DNA from: Corynebacterium sp.
Lineage (GTDB): Bacteria; Actinomycetota; Actinomycetes; Mycobacteriales; Mycobacteriaceae
Length of the DNA: 64,000 bases
NCBI RefSeq assembly: GCF_022712275.1
Contig: NZ_JALAGU010000029.1
Location: 5,402-69,401 of the forward strand
Direction of reading: 5' to 3'
The notes under the pieces: model-generated
Databases searched by the model: none
What the model saw: only the letters and a program-made list of their open reading frames with translations
What the model was told of the DNA's origin: nothing
Part shown: positions 16,136-24,374 of the stretch, one piece after another
Numbering within the stretch: position 1 is the stretch's first letter
Layout: the number at the start of each line of letters is the position of its first letter
Translations under genes and position numbers: made by a program

Positions 16136-17482
16136 ATGCCTGTTGTTTTTGGCAATGTTGTGAACGTTGCGGGGATTCCTTTGGAAGGCACCTTGTGGGT
16201 GTCGTCCCCGGATTGGCGTCCGGGCGGTACAGCTGTTGTGTCGATGAACCGTAAGACGTATCTGGTTGAGGCTGGTCATTTCCGGACGGATGATTTGGTG
16301 CCGGGTAAGGTGCTGTTCGAGTTCCGTGGTGATGGCGATGGCCAGGTTCGGCGGAAGTCGTATGAGTTTGTTGTTCCGGATCAGGATGACGATCTGGATT
16401 TCTTGGATTTGTTGGATACGCAGTATGAGTATCCGAATGAGGTTGTGGGGCAGGCTCAGCAGGCGGCGCGTGAGGCTCGGGAGTCTGCGAATGATGCCGC
16501 TGCGTCTGCGGCCATTGTGGGGTCGGCTGAGGCTGTGTTGGCGGCTGAGGCTGCGTCTGAGGCTTCTCGTGTGGCGGCCGAGTCGGCGCGTGATGCTGCC
16601 GCGTCTTCTGCTGCTGCGTCTGCTTCTTCCGCGTCTGATTCTGCGGACGCTCGTGACGCTGCGGTGGCGGCGCAGGGTGTGGCGGAGTCGGCACAAGATG
16701 GTGCGGAGTCGGCCCGTGATGCGGCGGTGGTTGCTCAGGGCGCTGCGGAGTCGGCTGAGGATGAGGCTAAGGCGGCTCAGTCTGCTGCGGAGTCTGCCCG
16801 TGATGCTGCTGCGGGGTCCGCGTCGGACGCTTCCTCGTCTGCCATTGTCGCTGACGGTTCCGCTACCGCTGCCGCACAGTCCGCTTCGGACGCTGCGGGT
16901 TCCGCATCTGCCGCTGCTGCGTCTGCCGCGTCTGCCGCGTCGGATGCTGCGGACCTGGTACGCGCCGATCTTGAGGCGGCGGTAGCCGCGTCCGCGACCA
17001 CCGCCGAGGACGCCGCGTCCACGGCCACCACCGAGGCTGACCGTGCAAAAACTGAGGCCGACCGGTCCGAGTCGGAGGCCGACCGTGCTGAGGCTGCGGC
17101 GGATGGTGTTGAGGCGACGGTGGGCGATGCTGCCACAACTGCGGCGACTGAGGCTGCGGATGGTGTGCGCGATGAACTGTCCGGCCTCGTGTCTGCCGCG
17201 TCGGGTCATGCTGCTGGTGCTGAGGCGTCTGCTGTGCGTGCTGAGGCGGCTGCGGATAGTGCGGCTGCTGATGTGCGTGATGAGGTGTCTGATTTGTCGT
17301 CTGCTGCTGCGACGTCGGCGGCGAATGCTGCCGTGTCGGAGTCTGCCGCGTCGGGCCATGCGGCTACTGCGGCGGATGAGGCGGATAGGGCTGCGGCGCA
17401 GATCAGGATGTTTCAGGTGGTGGATGAGCTGCCTGATCCGATGGAGGATGGCGTGATTTACGCGGTCCGTAAGGGGGCGTAG
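16136..17482 (+). CDS. Tail fibre with long Ala-rich coiled coil
   Basis: Residues 1-100 form a compact N-domain (VVFGNVVNVAGIPLEGTLWVSS, with FRTDDLVPGKVLFEFRGDG), probably the attachment to the baseplate. From residue 105 to about 430 the chain is an Ala/Ser/Asp/Glu repeat (AAESARDAA, AAQSAAESA, EADRAKTEADRSESEADRAEA), a classic trimeric fibre coiled coil. It ends with FQVVDELPDPMEDGVIYAVRKG, a motif often closing a fibre before a tip protein. GGAGGGGAG precedes ATG 16136. Confidence 0.85.
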   Translation: MPVVFGNVVNVAGIPLEGTLWVSSPDWRPGGTAVVSMNRKTYLVEAGHFRTDDLVPGKVLFEFRGDGDGQVRRKSYEFVVPDQDDDLDFLDLLDTQYEYPNEVVGQAQQAAREARESANDAAASAAIVGSAEAVLAAEAASEASRVAAESARDAAASSAAASASSASDSADARDAAVAAQGVAESAQDGAESARDAAVVAQGAAESAEDEAKAAQSAAESARDAAAGSASDASSSAIVADGSATAAAQSASDAAGSASAAAASAASAASDAADLVRADLEAAVAASATTAEDAASTATTEADRAKTEADRSESEADRAEAAADGVEATVGDAATTAATEAADGVRDELSGLVSAASGHAAGAEASAVRAEAAADSAAADVRDEVSDLSSAAATSAANAAVSESAASGHAATAADEADRAAAQIRMFQVVDELPDPMEDGVIYAVRKGA

Positions 17483-17484
17483 TC

Positions 17485-18897
17485 ATGGCTTTGGAACCGT
17501 CTTGGACTCCTTGGGTGGAGGTCACTGCGACGGGGAGCACGCTTGCCCCTGAGCGGTCGCTCAAGGCCCAGCTGGTGGCGGTCGGTGGTGGCGGTGGTGG
17601 CCGTGGTGGCTGGTACAACAATGGTGGCCGGGGTGCTGGTGGGCGCGCCGGTCAGTGGGCGTCCGCCGAGATTGACGTGTCACCCGGCCAGACCATATCG
17701 GTGACTGTTGGATTGGGGGGCTCGGGCGGTTCAGGCGGAAACATTGCGAACAATCAGCCGGATGGCCTTCCCGGTGGCGCAACCACGATTGGTTCGGTCA
17801 CTGCCGCTGGCGGCGCAGCCGGACCCGCAGGACGCAACTACGAACCCGGGCAGTCCCCCGGCACCTACACCGCGTTCGGGAGTGATTTCGTCGGCGGTGC
17901 CGAACGGGCCGGTGACGGCAATTATGCGGGCAACGCCCCAGGCGGGGGTGGCGCACCCGGCGCAGCCGGCGGTTTCCTCGGTGGCGGCACCTACGGTGGC
18001 GAGGGGGCGCGGGGCCGGGCCTGGTACCGGTTCCTCGTCACCCCGCCCCTGCCCGCCGACTGGGGCGCGCCCGGGGCGATCACCGTCGATGACAGTGTGA
18101 TCGAATCCCTGCATTTTGAGGGGTCGGAGATCGAAGAATTGTGGCTGGATGGTGTGCTCGTGTGGGACGGCGGTGCTGCTGTGGACATTGTGACGATCAC
18201 CCCCGGCACTGACGCCGGTGCTCAGCTTCGGGCCGCGTTGTCCGCCCGTGGGCTTGATTACCGGACGGTGGAGGAATTGCCTTTCCGTCTGGACACGTCA
18301 GCCGTTACGAGCATGACCCGCATGTTCGACGGGTGTGCTGCCTTGAAGAGTGCCCCTGAGATGGACACGTCAAATGTTACGACCATGGCCTACATGTTCT
18401 ACGGGTGTTCTTCTCTGTTGAGTGTTCCCGAAATGAACACGTCAAATGTTACGTACATGTACCAGATGTTCTACGGGTGTTCTTCTCTGTTGAGTGTTCC
18501 CGAAATGAACACGTCAAATGCTACGAGGATGGACTACATGTTCTCCGGGTGTTCCGCATTGACGAGCGTGCCGGACATGAACACGTCAAATGTTACGTAC
18601 ATGAACTACATGTTCTACGGGTGTTCTTCTCTTGTGAGCGTGCCCGAAATGGACACATCAAAGGTTGTGTACATGAACCGCATGTTCCAGGACTGTTCCG
18701 CATTGACGAGCGTGCCGGACATGAACGCATCAAAAGCTTCGAAAATGAGAAACATGTTCGACGGGTGCGTGGCACTCACGGACGGGAATGTGAAACTCAT
18801 CGGCAAAAATCCCTACGCCGATATGGCCAACATGATCGACAATTCCGGTCTCACCAAATTGCCGTTCTACGATGCCAGCGGAAACTGGACAGGGTAG
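17485..18897 (+). CDS. Glycine-rich tail-tip/receptor-binding protein with BspA-like repeats
   Basis: The 470-residue protein has three parts. Residues 1-190 are glycine-rich (QLVAVGGGGGGRGGW, later PGGGGAPGAAGG), as in phage adhesins and fibre tips. Residues 190-265 form a linker. Residues 271-438 are seven tandem 24-residue repeats of the BspA/DUF285 leucine-rich type (consensus TSNVTxMxYMFYGCSSLxSVPEM, with MFxGC in most). It starts two bases after the fibre gene and precedes the endolysin, where siphoviruses keep receptor-binding proteins. Binding to a wall glycan or protein is inferred. Confidence 0.78.
   Translation: MALEPSWTPWVEVTATGSTLAPERSLKAQLVAVGGGGGGRGGWYNNGGRGAGGRAGQWASAEIDVSPGQTISVTVGLGGSGGSGGNIANNQPDGLPGGATTIGSVTAAGGAAGPAGRNYEPGQSPGTYTAFGSDFVGGAERAGDGNYAGNAPGGGGAPGAAGGFLGGGTYGGEGARGRAWYRFLVTPPLPADWGAPGAITVDDSVIESLHFEGSEIEELWLDGVLVWDGGAAVDIVTITPGTDAGAQLRAALSARGLDYRTVEELPFRLDTSAVTSMTRMFDGCAALKSAPEMDTSNVTTMAYMFYGCSSLLSVPEMNTSNVTYMYQMFYGCSSLLSVPEMNTSNATRMDYMFSGCSALTSVPDMNTSNVTYMNYMFYGCSSLVSVPEMDTSKVVYMNRMFQDCSALTSVPDMNASKASKMRNMFDGCVALTDGNVKLIGKNPYADMANMIDNSGLTKLPFYDASGNWTG
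18295..18798 (+). repeat. Seven 72-bp tandem repeats encoding BspA-like units
   Basis: Seven in-frame 72-bp units encode 24-residue repeats. Units 2 and 3 are nearly identical at DNA level (both contain ACGTCAAATGTTACG and TTCTACGGGTGTTCTTCTCTG), and unit 5 is close. The first and last units are the most divergent. Such an array can gain or lose units by slippage without breaking the frame. Confidence 0.85.
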
Positions 18898-18905
18898 GGG
18901 GCATT

Positions 18906-20237
18906 TTGGACGCAAGCACGCTATCTAAAGCAATGGGCGGCAGATTGTCGCTCGCACGATACGAAGAACTACTGCCCCACTTCAATGCCGCAATGATCGA
19001 AGCAGGGGCCACAACCCCCCTCCGTGCCGCACACTTCTGTAGCCAAGTAGGCCACGAATCAGGCGGACTCTACTACTTCCGTGAAATCCACGACGGGTCA
19101 AACTACGAGGGTCGAACAGACCTGGGAAACACCCAAACCGGCGATGGAAGACGTTTTCGCGGCCGAGGAATTATCCAACTGACCGGGCGATATTGGGCGA
19201 CAGAGTTCTCCAAATGGGCCTACAGTAAGGGGCTGGTCAACAGTTCCACTTACTTTGTGGATAACCCTGAGCAGATGGAAACGGACGAGTGGGGCTGCAA
19301 GACGGCTTCGTTCTACTGGACCGTCGCCCGGCCTGGCCTGAACGCGCTGTGCGACGCGGACGACGTTACCGGCGTCACCAAAGCAATCAACGGGGGAACG
19401 AATGGCATCGCAGACCGCAAGGCTCGCCTAGCGACCTGCAAAGCACTAGGCGCAGCACTACTGCCAGGCACAACAACAGAGGGGGGAACGACATTGAGCT
19501 ACTACGATCTTGACTGGTCCAGCCGATTCGGCTTCGGCGGGTCGCGGTCACTGTCTGGTATCCAGCGCATCGTCATCCACACCACGGAGAACACGGCGGG
19601 CACACCTGCCGAGAACGTGGCAACCTACCAGATCAACTCACAGTCCGGCTCGTACCACGTTTTGGTGGACACCACAGGCAAACGCCTGCGGGAAAACACG
19701 GACGACTGGATCACCTGGTCCACCGGAAACAACGCAGGCAACGTGCAGGGCGTGAACCTGTCGTTCGTCGCACAGGCCGCATGGACCCGCGCACAATGGC
19801 TCGCGCAAGAAAAGATGCTGCGGGCCGGGGCAACCGTTGTTGCGTACTGGTCGAAGACGCACAACATCCCGGTGACGAAGGTGACCACCGGGCGGGGAGT
19901 GTGCGGGCATGGTGACCTCCGGGCATTCGGCGGCACTGACCACACGGACCCGGGGGTGAACTTCCCGTGGGACATCTTCTTGTCCTACGTCAATCAGGTG
20001 CTCGCCGGCACCACCACCACTACTACTCAGGGGGATACTTTGAGCGCACAAGCTGAAAAGCGAATCGAACTCATGCTCGACCAGATCGCAGGACCGGAGA
20101 AGGACTCTGCCGGTAACTACAAGTTCACGGGCTGGCCGCAGCTCGGGGGTAGCACCCTCGTGGACTTCCTCGTGAAGCAGGACAAGAAGATCGACGCGCT
20201 CACCGCAGCCGTCGCAGACCTGAAGGGTGGCAAGTAA
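18906..20237 (+). CDS. Endolysin: GH19-like muramidase/chitinase fold plus Amidase_2 domain
   Basis: About 443 residues. Residues 1-190 resemble a GH19/lysozyme-like domain (HFCSQVGHESGGLYYFREI with candidate catalytic Glu51; GDGRRFRGRGIIQLTGR). Residues 215-365 are an N-acetylmuramoyl-L-alanine amidase-2 domain (IVIHTTENT with His225, SYHVLVD with His251, DHTDPGVNFPW with His346/Asp348). The C-terminal 75 residues end in a helical segment. The first candidate start after the preceding gene's stop is TTG 18906, with GGGTAGGGGG upstream. The open frame continues further upstream through the repeat array only by chance. It degrades peptidoglycan at lysis. Confidence 0.88.
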   Translation: MDASTLSKAMGGRLSLARYEELLPHFNAAMIEAGATTPLRAAHFCSQVGHESGGLYYFREIHDGSNYEGRTDLGNTQTGDGRRFRGRGIIQLTGRYWATEFSKWAYSKGLVNSSTYFVDNPEQMETDEWGCKTASFYWTVARPGLNALCDADDVTGVTKAINGGTNGIADRKARLATCKALGAALLPGTTTEGGTTLSYYDLDWSSRFGFGGSRSLSGIQRIVIHTTENTAGTPAENVATYQINSQSGSYHVLVDTTGKRLRENTDDWITWSTGNNAGNVQGVNLSFVAQAAWTRAQWLAQEKMLRAGATVVAYWSKTHNIPVTKVTTGRGVCGHGDLRAFGGTDHTDPGVNFPWDIFLSYVNQVLAGTTTTTTQGDTLSAQAEKRIELMLDQIAGPEKDSAGNYKFTGWPQLGGSTLVDFLVKQDKKIDALTAAVADLKGGK

Positions 20238-20608
20238 TGAAGACCAAGAAGTTCACGCAGCCGTGGTTCATCCGCCGCGCCGTCTACGCCGTTGTCGGTG
20301 TGGTGTTGCTCGTCGCCGCAGGCTTCGGCCTGATTGATGAGGGGCAGATCGACACGATCACCGCATCCCCGATTCTGGGCGCGCTGGTCGCGTTCCTTGC
20401 ATCCGCGAAGACCAACGCCGGATCTGACTCCACGGTCACCGCGCAGGACGTTGCAGCAGCCGCGTCCGCGAACCACGGTGGCCCGTCCGTCGAGGCGATT
20501 GTTGCTGAGGCACTGAATCAGGTGCAGTCCTACGGTGAGCACGCCGCAGAGGTTGTGAAGGACAAGGCCTCGCAGACCGTTGCGGACTACTACAACGGGA
20601 TGAAGTAA
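20237..20608 (+). CDS. Putative holin (lysis-cassette membrane protein)
   Basis: A 123-residue protein whose ATG overlaps the endolysin stop (TAATG). A basic N-terminus (MKTKKFTQPWFIRR) is followed by hydrophobic segments at about residues 15-32 and 43-56, then a hydrophilic Ala-rich tail that may form a coiled coil. Small size, membrane segments and position after the endolysin fit a holin that opens the membrane at lysis. No family was identified by motif. Confidence 0.72.
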   Translation: MKTKKFTQPWFIRRAVYAVVGVVLLVAAGFGLIDEGQIDTITASPILGALVAFLASAKTNAGSDSTVTAQDVAAAASANHGGPSVEAIVAEALNQVQSYGEHAAEVVKDKASQTVADYYNGMK

Positions 20609-21045
20609 TGCCCACGGTGATGCGCCGCGCACGGCGCTTCGCCACTTCCGATGGCATGGGCCTCCTCATCGTCGGCATCGTGTCCCTGGCCCGTGGCGTG
20701 TCCTACGCGCCCGGGGTCATGCCGGACGAAACGCGAGGATCGCACGTGGCCGAGACGTGGCTTCCGATGGATGCTTGGGCGCTTGTGTGGGCGCTCGTCG
20801 GTGTCCTCTGTCTCGTTGGCGCGTTCCGCTGGTGGACGCGCTTAGCGGCAATGGCCGTTGGTCTCGCAGTGGCCCTACACTTCCTCTTCGCTAGTTCGTT
20901 CCTGTGGGGATCTCTCCACGGGGATATGTCGCGGGGATGGGTTTCGGCCCTGTCCTACTTCGCGGTCAGCTTCCTCGTCCTCTGGGCTGTAGGTCGTGGC
21001 CGTCGTGAGGATGGTGAGGTGATGCCGCGTGACGATCCCGCCTGA
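20608..21045 (+). CDS. Small membrane protein of the lysis cassette
   Basis: A 145-residue protein with four hydrophobic segments (about 18-30, 56-76, 80-97 and 109-127) and a charged C-terminus. The ATG overlaps the preceding stop (TAATG). The function is unknown. It could be an antiholin, a second holin or an envelope-disruption protein. It overlaps the next gene by 17 bases. Confidence 0.65.
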   Translation: MPTVMRRARRFATSDGMGLLIVGIVSLARGVSYAPGVMPDETRGSHVAETWLPMDAWALVWALVGVLCLVGAFRWWTRLAAMAVGLAVALHFLFASSFLWGSLHGDMSRGWVSALSYFAVSFLVLWAVGRGRREDGEVMPRDDPA

Positions 21046-21367
21046 GGTGTGGCCCGTCGTCGGAGTGATCGGCGCGGCCATTCTGGGATTCTTCGGCACG
21101 AAGGTGACCTCCTCGTCGCAGAAGGCGATTGCCGACAAACCGGATTGGCAGGGGTTCACTGACCAGATTCAGGAGTGGACGGAGCAGCGTCTAGCGGAGC
21201 GCGATGAGAAGATTGAGCGGCTGCAGAAGGATGTTGGCGAACTTCGCACTGAGGTTAGTGTTCTGCGCCGGAAGTACAATGCGGCCCTACTGTTCATCCG
21301 TGATCTGGTGCGGAAGTCTCCGGAGGTTCACGCGGAGCTTCCTGGTGAGATTGTGGATGATTTGTGA
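21029..21367 (+). CDS. Single-span membrane protein with coiled coil (holin or spanin-like)
   Basis: 112 residues from GTG 21029. One N-terminal membrane segment (VWPVVGVIGAAILGFFG) is followed by a long charged coiled coil (about 45-85, ERDEKIERLQKDVGELRTEVSVLRRKYN). This design occurs in the last lysis gene of many actinophages. It could aid outer-envelope (mycomembrane) disruption or regulate the holin. It is the last gene before the terminator and the attachment site. Confidence 0.65.
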   Translation: MTIPPEVWPVVGVIGAAILGFFGTKVTSSSQKAIADKPDWQGFTDQIQEWTEQRLAERDEKIERLQKDVGELRTEVSVLRRKYNAALLFIRDLVRKSPEVHAELPGEIVDDL

Positions 21368-21373
21368 CATGTT

Positions 21374-21413
21374 GAGACCCCCTCTGGGCTGCGGCCTGGA
21401 GGGGGTCTTTTTG
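21374..21413 (+). terminator. Terminator of the prophage late operon
   Basis: A 10-bp perfect stem (AGACCCCCTC / GAGGGGGTCT) with a 14-base loop, followed by a TTTTTG run, lies just after the last phage gene. Confidence 0.9.
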
Positions 21414-21431
21414 TCGTTTGCGGGGTGCTGG

Positions 21432-21510
21432 ATTTGACGCACATTTGACGCACGTAGGTCCAGAACAGTGCGTACAGGTGCGGAAATTTGCGGAAACTAG
21501 TGCAGTGTGC
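21432..21510 (+). promoter_or_regulatory. Possible integrase arm-type sites
   Basis: Two direct 11-bp repeats ATTTGACGCAC (21432-21442, 21443-21453) are followed by two copies of TGCGGAAA (around 21479 and 21489), all within 170 bases of the attachment site. Phage integrases and excisionases bind repeated arm sites in such positions. The integrase itself is outside the window, so this is inference. Confidence 0.35.
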
Positions 21511-21592
21511 ATGAACCATGTAACTGCACGTCAACGCCGCATTCCCGCAGGTCAGAGCCACAACCCCGAACGGGGGTGAAAAACCGCCCACA

Positions 21593-21649
21593 TCAGGTTT
21601 AGGTCCTGGTGTCTACGGACGTGGGAGTTCAAGTCTCCCCGGGCGCACA
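21593..21649 (+). other. attR: 3' half of tRNA-Leu(UAG)
   Basis: The sequence contains, in order, an anticodon stem-loop (TCAGG TTTAGGT CCTGG, anticodon TAG), a long variable arm (TGTCTACGGACG), a T-arm (GGGAG TTCAAGT CTCCC) and the 3' acceptor strand CGGGCGC plus discriminator A. The 5' half of a tRNA-Leu is absent: the upstream bases are phage sequence. This is what a prophage leaves after integrating into a tRNA gene and restoring it at the other end. CCA is not encoded. Confidence 0.85.
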
Positions 21650-21715
21650 GAGTCGGCAGAAGATCAGCAGCGGGTCGGCAGCGGGTCATCATAGGGTCGG
21701 CACAGGGCGGTCCCG

Positions 21716-22336
21716 CTACCTGGTCCGGTGGGGGTCAGTCCGGTGCTGGGCGTTCCGGTGGGGCCCGGTCAGATCTGCGATGACGCCGGCCGCGATGTCC
21801 CGGGCCCTGCGCATGGCACGGCGGTCACCGCTGGTGATCATCTCGGCATGGGCGCCGTCGATGAGCAGGGCGAACAGTGCGGCGTAGCTCTGCGCCTCGG
21901 CCGGGGAGCCGGCGATCCCGTCGTCAAGGGCCATCCTGGCCAGCGCGTCCTGCAGCCAGGTCTTGTATCCGGCGATGGCCACGCGGGCAGGGTGTCCCGG
22001 GTCGGGCAGTTCCGCGGCGGCGACGGTGAACGGGCAACCGCGGAAATCCGGTCTCGCATAGTTGCGCAGGAACCGGTCGAACAGGGCGAGGACCTTTCCG
22101 TCCGGCCCGGGGGACTGGTCGAGGATCTCCCTGGTGATGCTCTTCCGCCGGATGTCACTGCGCCGTTGCAGTACCGCCGCGACCAGCTCCGCCTTGGTGC
22201 CGAACTGTGCGTAGAGCGTCGGTTTGGAGACGCCGGACTCCTCTGAGATCCGGTCGACCCCGACGGAGGTGATGCCGTCGGCGTAGAACAACCGGGACGC
22301 GGTGGACAGGATCCGCTCTCCCTTGGTCGAGTACAT
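21716..22336 (-). CDS. TetR-family transcriptional regulator
   Basis: A 206-residue protein with an N-terminal TetR HTH (GERILSTASRLFYADGITSVGVDRISEESGVSKPTLYAQFGTKAELVAAVL) and a helical ligand domain with a PDFRGCPFTVAAAELPDPGHP stretch. This stretch is typical of the group regulating detoxification or membrane genes. It is the first host gene beyond the prophage and is divergent from ctaD. A perfect palindrome lies 13 bases upstream of its start, suggesting autoregulation. The target gene cannot be told from the sequence. The start is the ATG at 22336. Confidence 0.85.
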   Translation of the reverse strand: MYSTKGERILSTASRLFYADGITSVGVDRISEESGVSKPTLYAQFGTKAELVAAVLQRRSDIRRKSITREILDQSPGPDGKVLALFDRFLRNYARPDFRGCPFTVAAAELPDPGHPARVAIAGYKTWLQDALARMALDDGIAGSPAEAQSYAALFALLIDGAHAEMITSGDRRAMRRARDIAAGVIADLTGPHRNAQHRTDPHRTR

Positions 22337-22348
22337 ACCCCGAAACTA

Positions 22349-22364
22349 CTGACAGGTCTGTCAG
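22349..22364. promoter_or_regulatory. TetR operator candidate, perfect palindrome
   Basis: CTGACAG-GT-CTGTCAG is a perfect 7-2-7 inverted repeat located 13 bases upstream of the TetR gene start, in the divergent region with ctaD. Position and symmetry suit a TetR dimer site. Confidence 0.7.
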
Positions 22365-22588
22365 GTGACAAGGATAGAGGCGGTCGCAGACGGACCGTGC
22401 CGCCGGGGTCTCCGGACACTGTATGTCCTGCTCTGATGCCATCCGTGACGGTCATGCACAGCCACCATCTGCAGTCAACGGTCGGTTCACAGGTCGTCCG
22501 GCTCGTCCTACCCTCGCACGCATCACCCCGGAGTGTCCGGGGCACGGGCCCGACGACCCGCGTTCACTGTTGCCGGGAGGCCGACATC

Positions 22589-24340
22589 ATGACTGCTGTA
22601 CCTGACTCTCCGTCATCGCCGACGGGTGCGCTCGCCGTGCCCGGTGGGTCCACCGCCGACGGGCACGCTGTTGCTCATTCAGGGCGTCCCCCCGCCCACG
22701 GCGGACGCTCCGCCAAGGGTGGACACGCCTGGGACCTGCTGACCACCACCGACCACAAGAAGCTCGGGATCATGTACATCGTGATGTCCTTCTGCTTCTT
22801 CTTCGCCGCAGGACTCATGGCCCTGTTCATGCGTGTGGAGCTGTTTCACCCTGGCATGCAGTACCTGTCCAATGAGCAGTTCAACCAGATGTTCACCATC
22901 CACGGCACGCTCATGCTGCTGCTGTTCGGAACCCCGATCGTCTGGGGATTCGCCAACGCCATTCTGCCGCTGCAGATCGGTGCCCCCGATGTGGCCTTCC
23001 CCCGGCTCAACGCCTTCGGCTTCTGGATCACGCTGTTCGGCGGTCTGATGGTCATCTCCGGGTTCCTCACCCCGGGCGGCGCAGCCGACTTCGGCTGGAC
23101 GATGTACATGCCGCTGGCGGACGCCATCCACAGTCCCGGTGTCGGATCGAATCTCTGGATCGTCGGCGTGGGGATGACCGGTGTCGGCACCATCGCCTCG
23201 GCCATCAACATGATCACCACCACGCTGTGTCTCCGCGCACCGGGCATGACCATGTTCCGCATGCCGATCTTCACCTGGAACATCTTCATCACCGCGCTGC
23301 TGTCGCTGCTGATCTTCCCGTTGCTCACCGCGGCTGCTCTCGGCGTCCTCTATGACCGGCTGCTCGGCGGTCACATCTACGATCCGGCCAACGGCGGTTC
23401 GCTGCTGTGGCAGCACCTGTTCTGGTTCTTCGGTCACCCTGAGGTTTACGTCCTGGCCCTGCCGTTCTTCGGCATCGTCTCCGAGATCTTCCCGGTGTTC
23501 AGCCGCAAGCCGATGTTCGGTTATGTCGGCCTGGTCTTCGCGACCCTGTCGATCGCCGCCCTGTCCATGGCCGTGTGGGCGCACCACATGTTCGTCACCG
23601 GTGCGGTCCTGCTGCCGTTCTTCTCCTTCATGACCTTCCTCATCGCGGTGCCGACCGGAGTGAAGTTCTTCAACTGGCTCGGCACCATGTGGAAGGGCCG
23701 GATCACCTTCGAGACCCCGATGATGTTCGCCATCGGCTTCTTCTGCACGTTCCTGTTCGGTGGTCTGACCGGTGTCATGCTGGCGTCCCCGGCCCTGGAT
23801 TTCGCTCTGTCGGACACGTACTTCGTGGTCGCGCACTTCCACTACACCGTCAGCGCGACCGTGATCTTCGGTGCCTTCGCCGGCGTGTACTTCTGGTTCC
23901 CGAAACTGACTGGGCGGATGCTCAACGAGAAGCTGGGCAAGATCCACTTCTGGTTGACCTTCATCGGCTTCCACACCACGTTCCTCATCCAGCACTGGCT
24001 GGGCAACATGGGTATGCCGCGTCGCTACGCCGACTACCTTGACTCGGACGGGTTCACACTGCTCAACCAGGTCTCCACCATCGGTGCCATGATCCTGGGA
24101 GTGTCGATGATCCCGTTCATCTGGAACGTCGCCAGCTCCTGGCGCTTCGGCGAGGTCGTCACCGTGGATGATCCGTGGGGTTACGGGAACTCCCTGGAGT
24201 GGGCGACCAGCTGCCCGCCCCCGACCCACAACTTCGAGTCTCTGCCGAAGATCCGTTCGGAGCGGCCTGCCTTCGAGCTGCACTACCCGCACATGGTGAA
24301 GCGGTTACGCGAGGAGGCGCATGTGGGACGCCACTTCTAG
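22589..24340 (+). CDS. ctaD: Cytochrome c oxidase subunit I
   Basis: The 583-residue protein is the catalytic subunit of aa3 oxidase, with about twelve membrane segments from residue 60. Ligand motifs are visible: MFTIHGTLMLLLFG (heme a), FWFFGHPEVYVLALPFFG (CuB His and cross-linked Tyr), WAHHMFVTG (CuB histidines) and YFVVAHFHYTV (heme ligands). It reduces oxygen with electrons from the bc1-c complex. The start is ATG 22589, nine bases after GGGAGG; the frame stays open upstream. The Ser/Pro/Gly-rich N-terminal 45 residues are typical of corynebacterial CtaD. It is encoded alone, as is usual in Corynebacterium. Confidence 0.97.
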   Translation: MTAVPDSPSSPTGALAVPGGSTADGHAVAHSGRPPAHGGRSAKGGHAWDLLTTTDHKKLGIMYIVMSFCFFFAAGLMALFMRVELFHPGMQYLSNEQFNQMFTIHGTLMLLLFGTPIVWGFANAILPLQIGAPDVAFPRLNAFGFWITLFGGLMVISGFLTPGGAADFGWTMYMPLADAIHSPGVGSNLWIVGVGMTGVGTIASAINMITTTLCLRAPGMTMFRMPIFTWNIFITALLSLLIFPLLTAAALGVLYDRLLGGHIYDPANGGSLLWQHLFWFFGHPEVYVLALPFFGIVSEIFPVFSRKPMFGYVGLVFATLSIAALSMAVWAHHMFVTGAVLLPFFSFMTFLIAVPTGVKFFNWLGTMWKGRITFETPMMFAIGFFCTFLFGGLTGVMLASPALDFALSDTYFVVAHFHYTVSATVIFGAFAGVYFWFPKLTGRMLNEKLGKIHFWLTFIGFHTTFLIQHWLGNMGMPRRYADYLDSDGFTLLNQVSTIGAMILGVSMIPFIWNVASSWRFGEVVTVDDPWGYGNSLEWATSCPPPTHNFESLPKIRSERPAFELHYPHMVKRLREEAHVGRHF

Positions 24341-24374
24341 GCGTCCGGTGTGATGCCCCGTCCCCGGATCCCGC

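Larger units (their letters stand above)
1..21649. mobile_element. Right part of an integrated siphovirus prophage
   Basis: Twenty-one consecutive plus-strand genes follow siphovirus late-gene order: head, connector, tail, chaperones, tape measure, baseplate, fibres, lysis. The block ends at a tRNA-Leu 3' fragment (21593-21649), which fixes the right boundary. The left end, integrase, repressor, terminase and portal are not in the window. Codon use (many T-ending Gly, Ala, Val and Ser codons) differs from the host genes that begin at 21.7 kb. No broken phage gene is visible, so the late region could be functional. Confidence 0.95.

Noticed and set aside
18405..18905. Long open frame upstream of the endolysin, which would add about 170 residues
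   Set aside because: It reads the BspA repeat array out of frame (the 72-bp units keep any frame open). The real gene in that segment is the glycine-rich fibre; the endolysin starts at TTG 18906.
22679..24292. 537-residue minus-strand frame antisense to ctaD
   Set aside because: A GC-rich shadow with low-complexity Glu/Asp/Arg/Gln composition.
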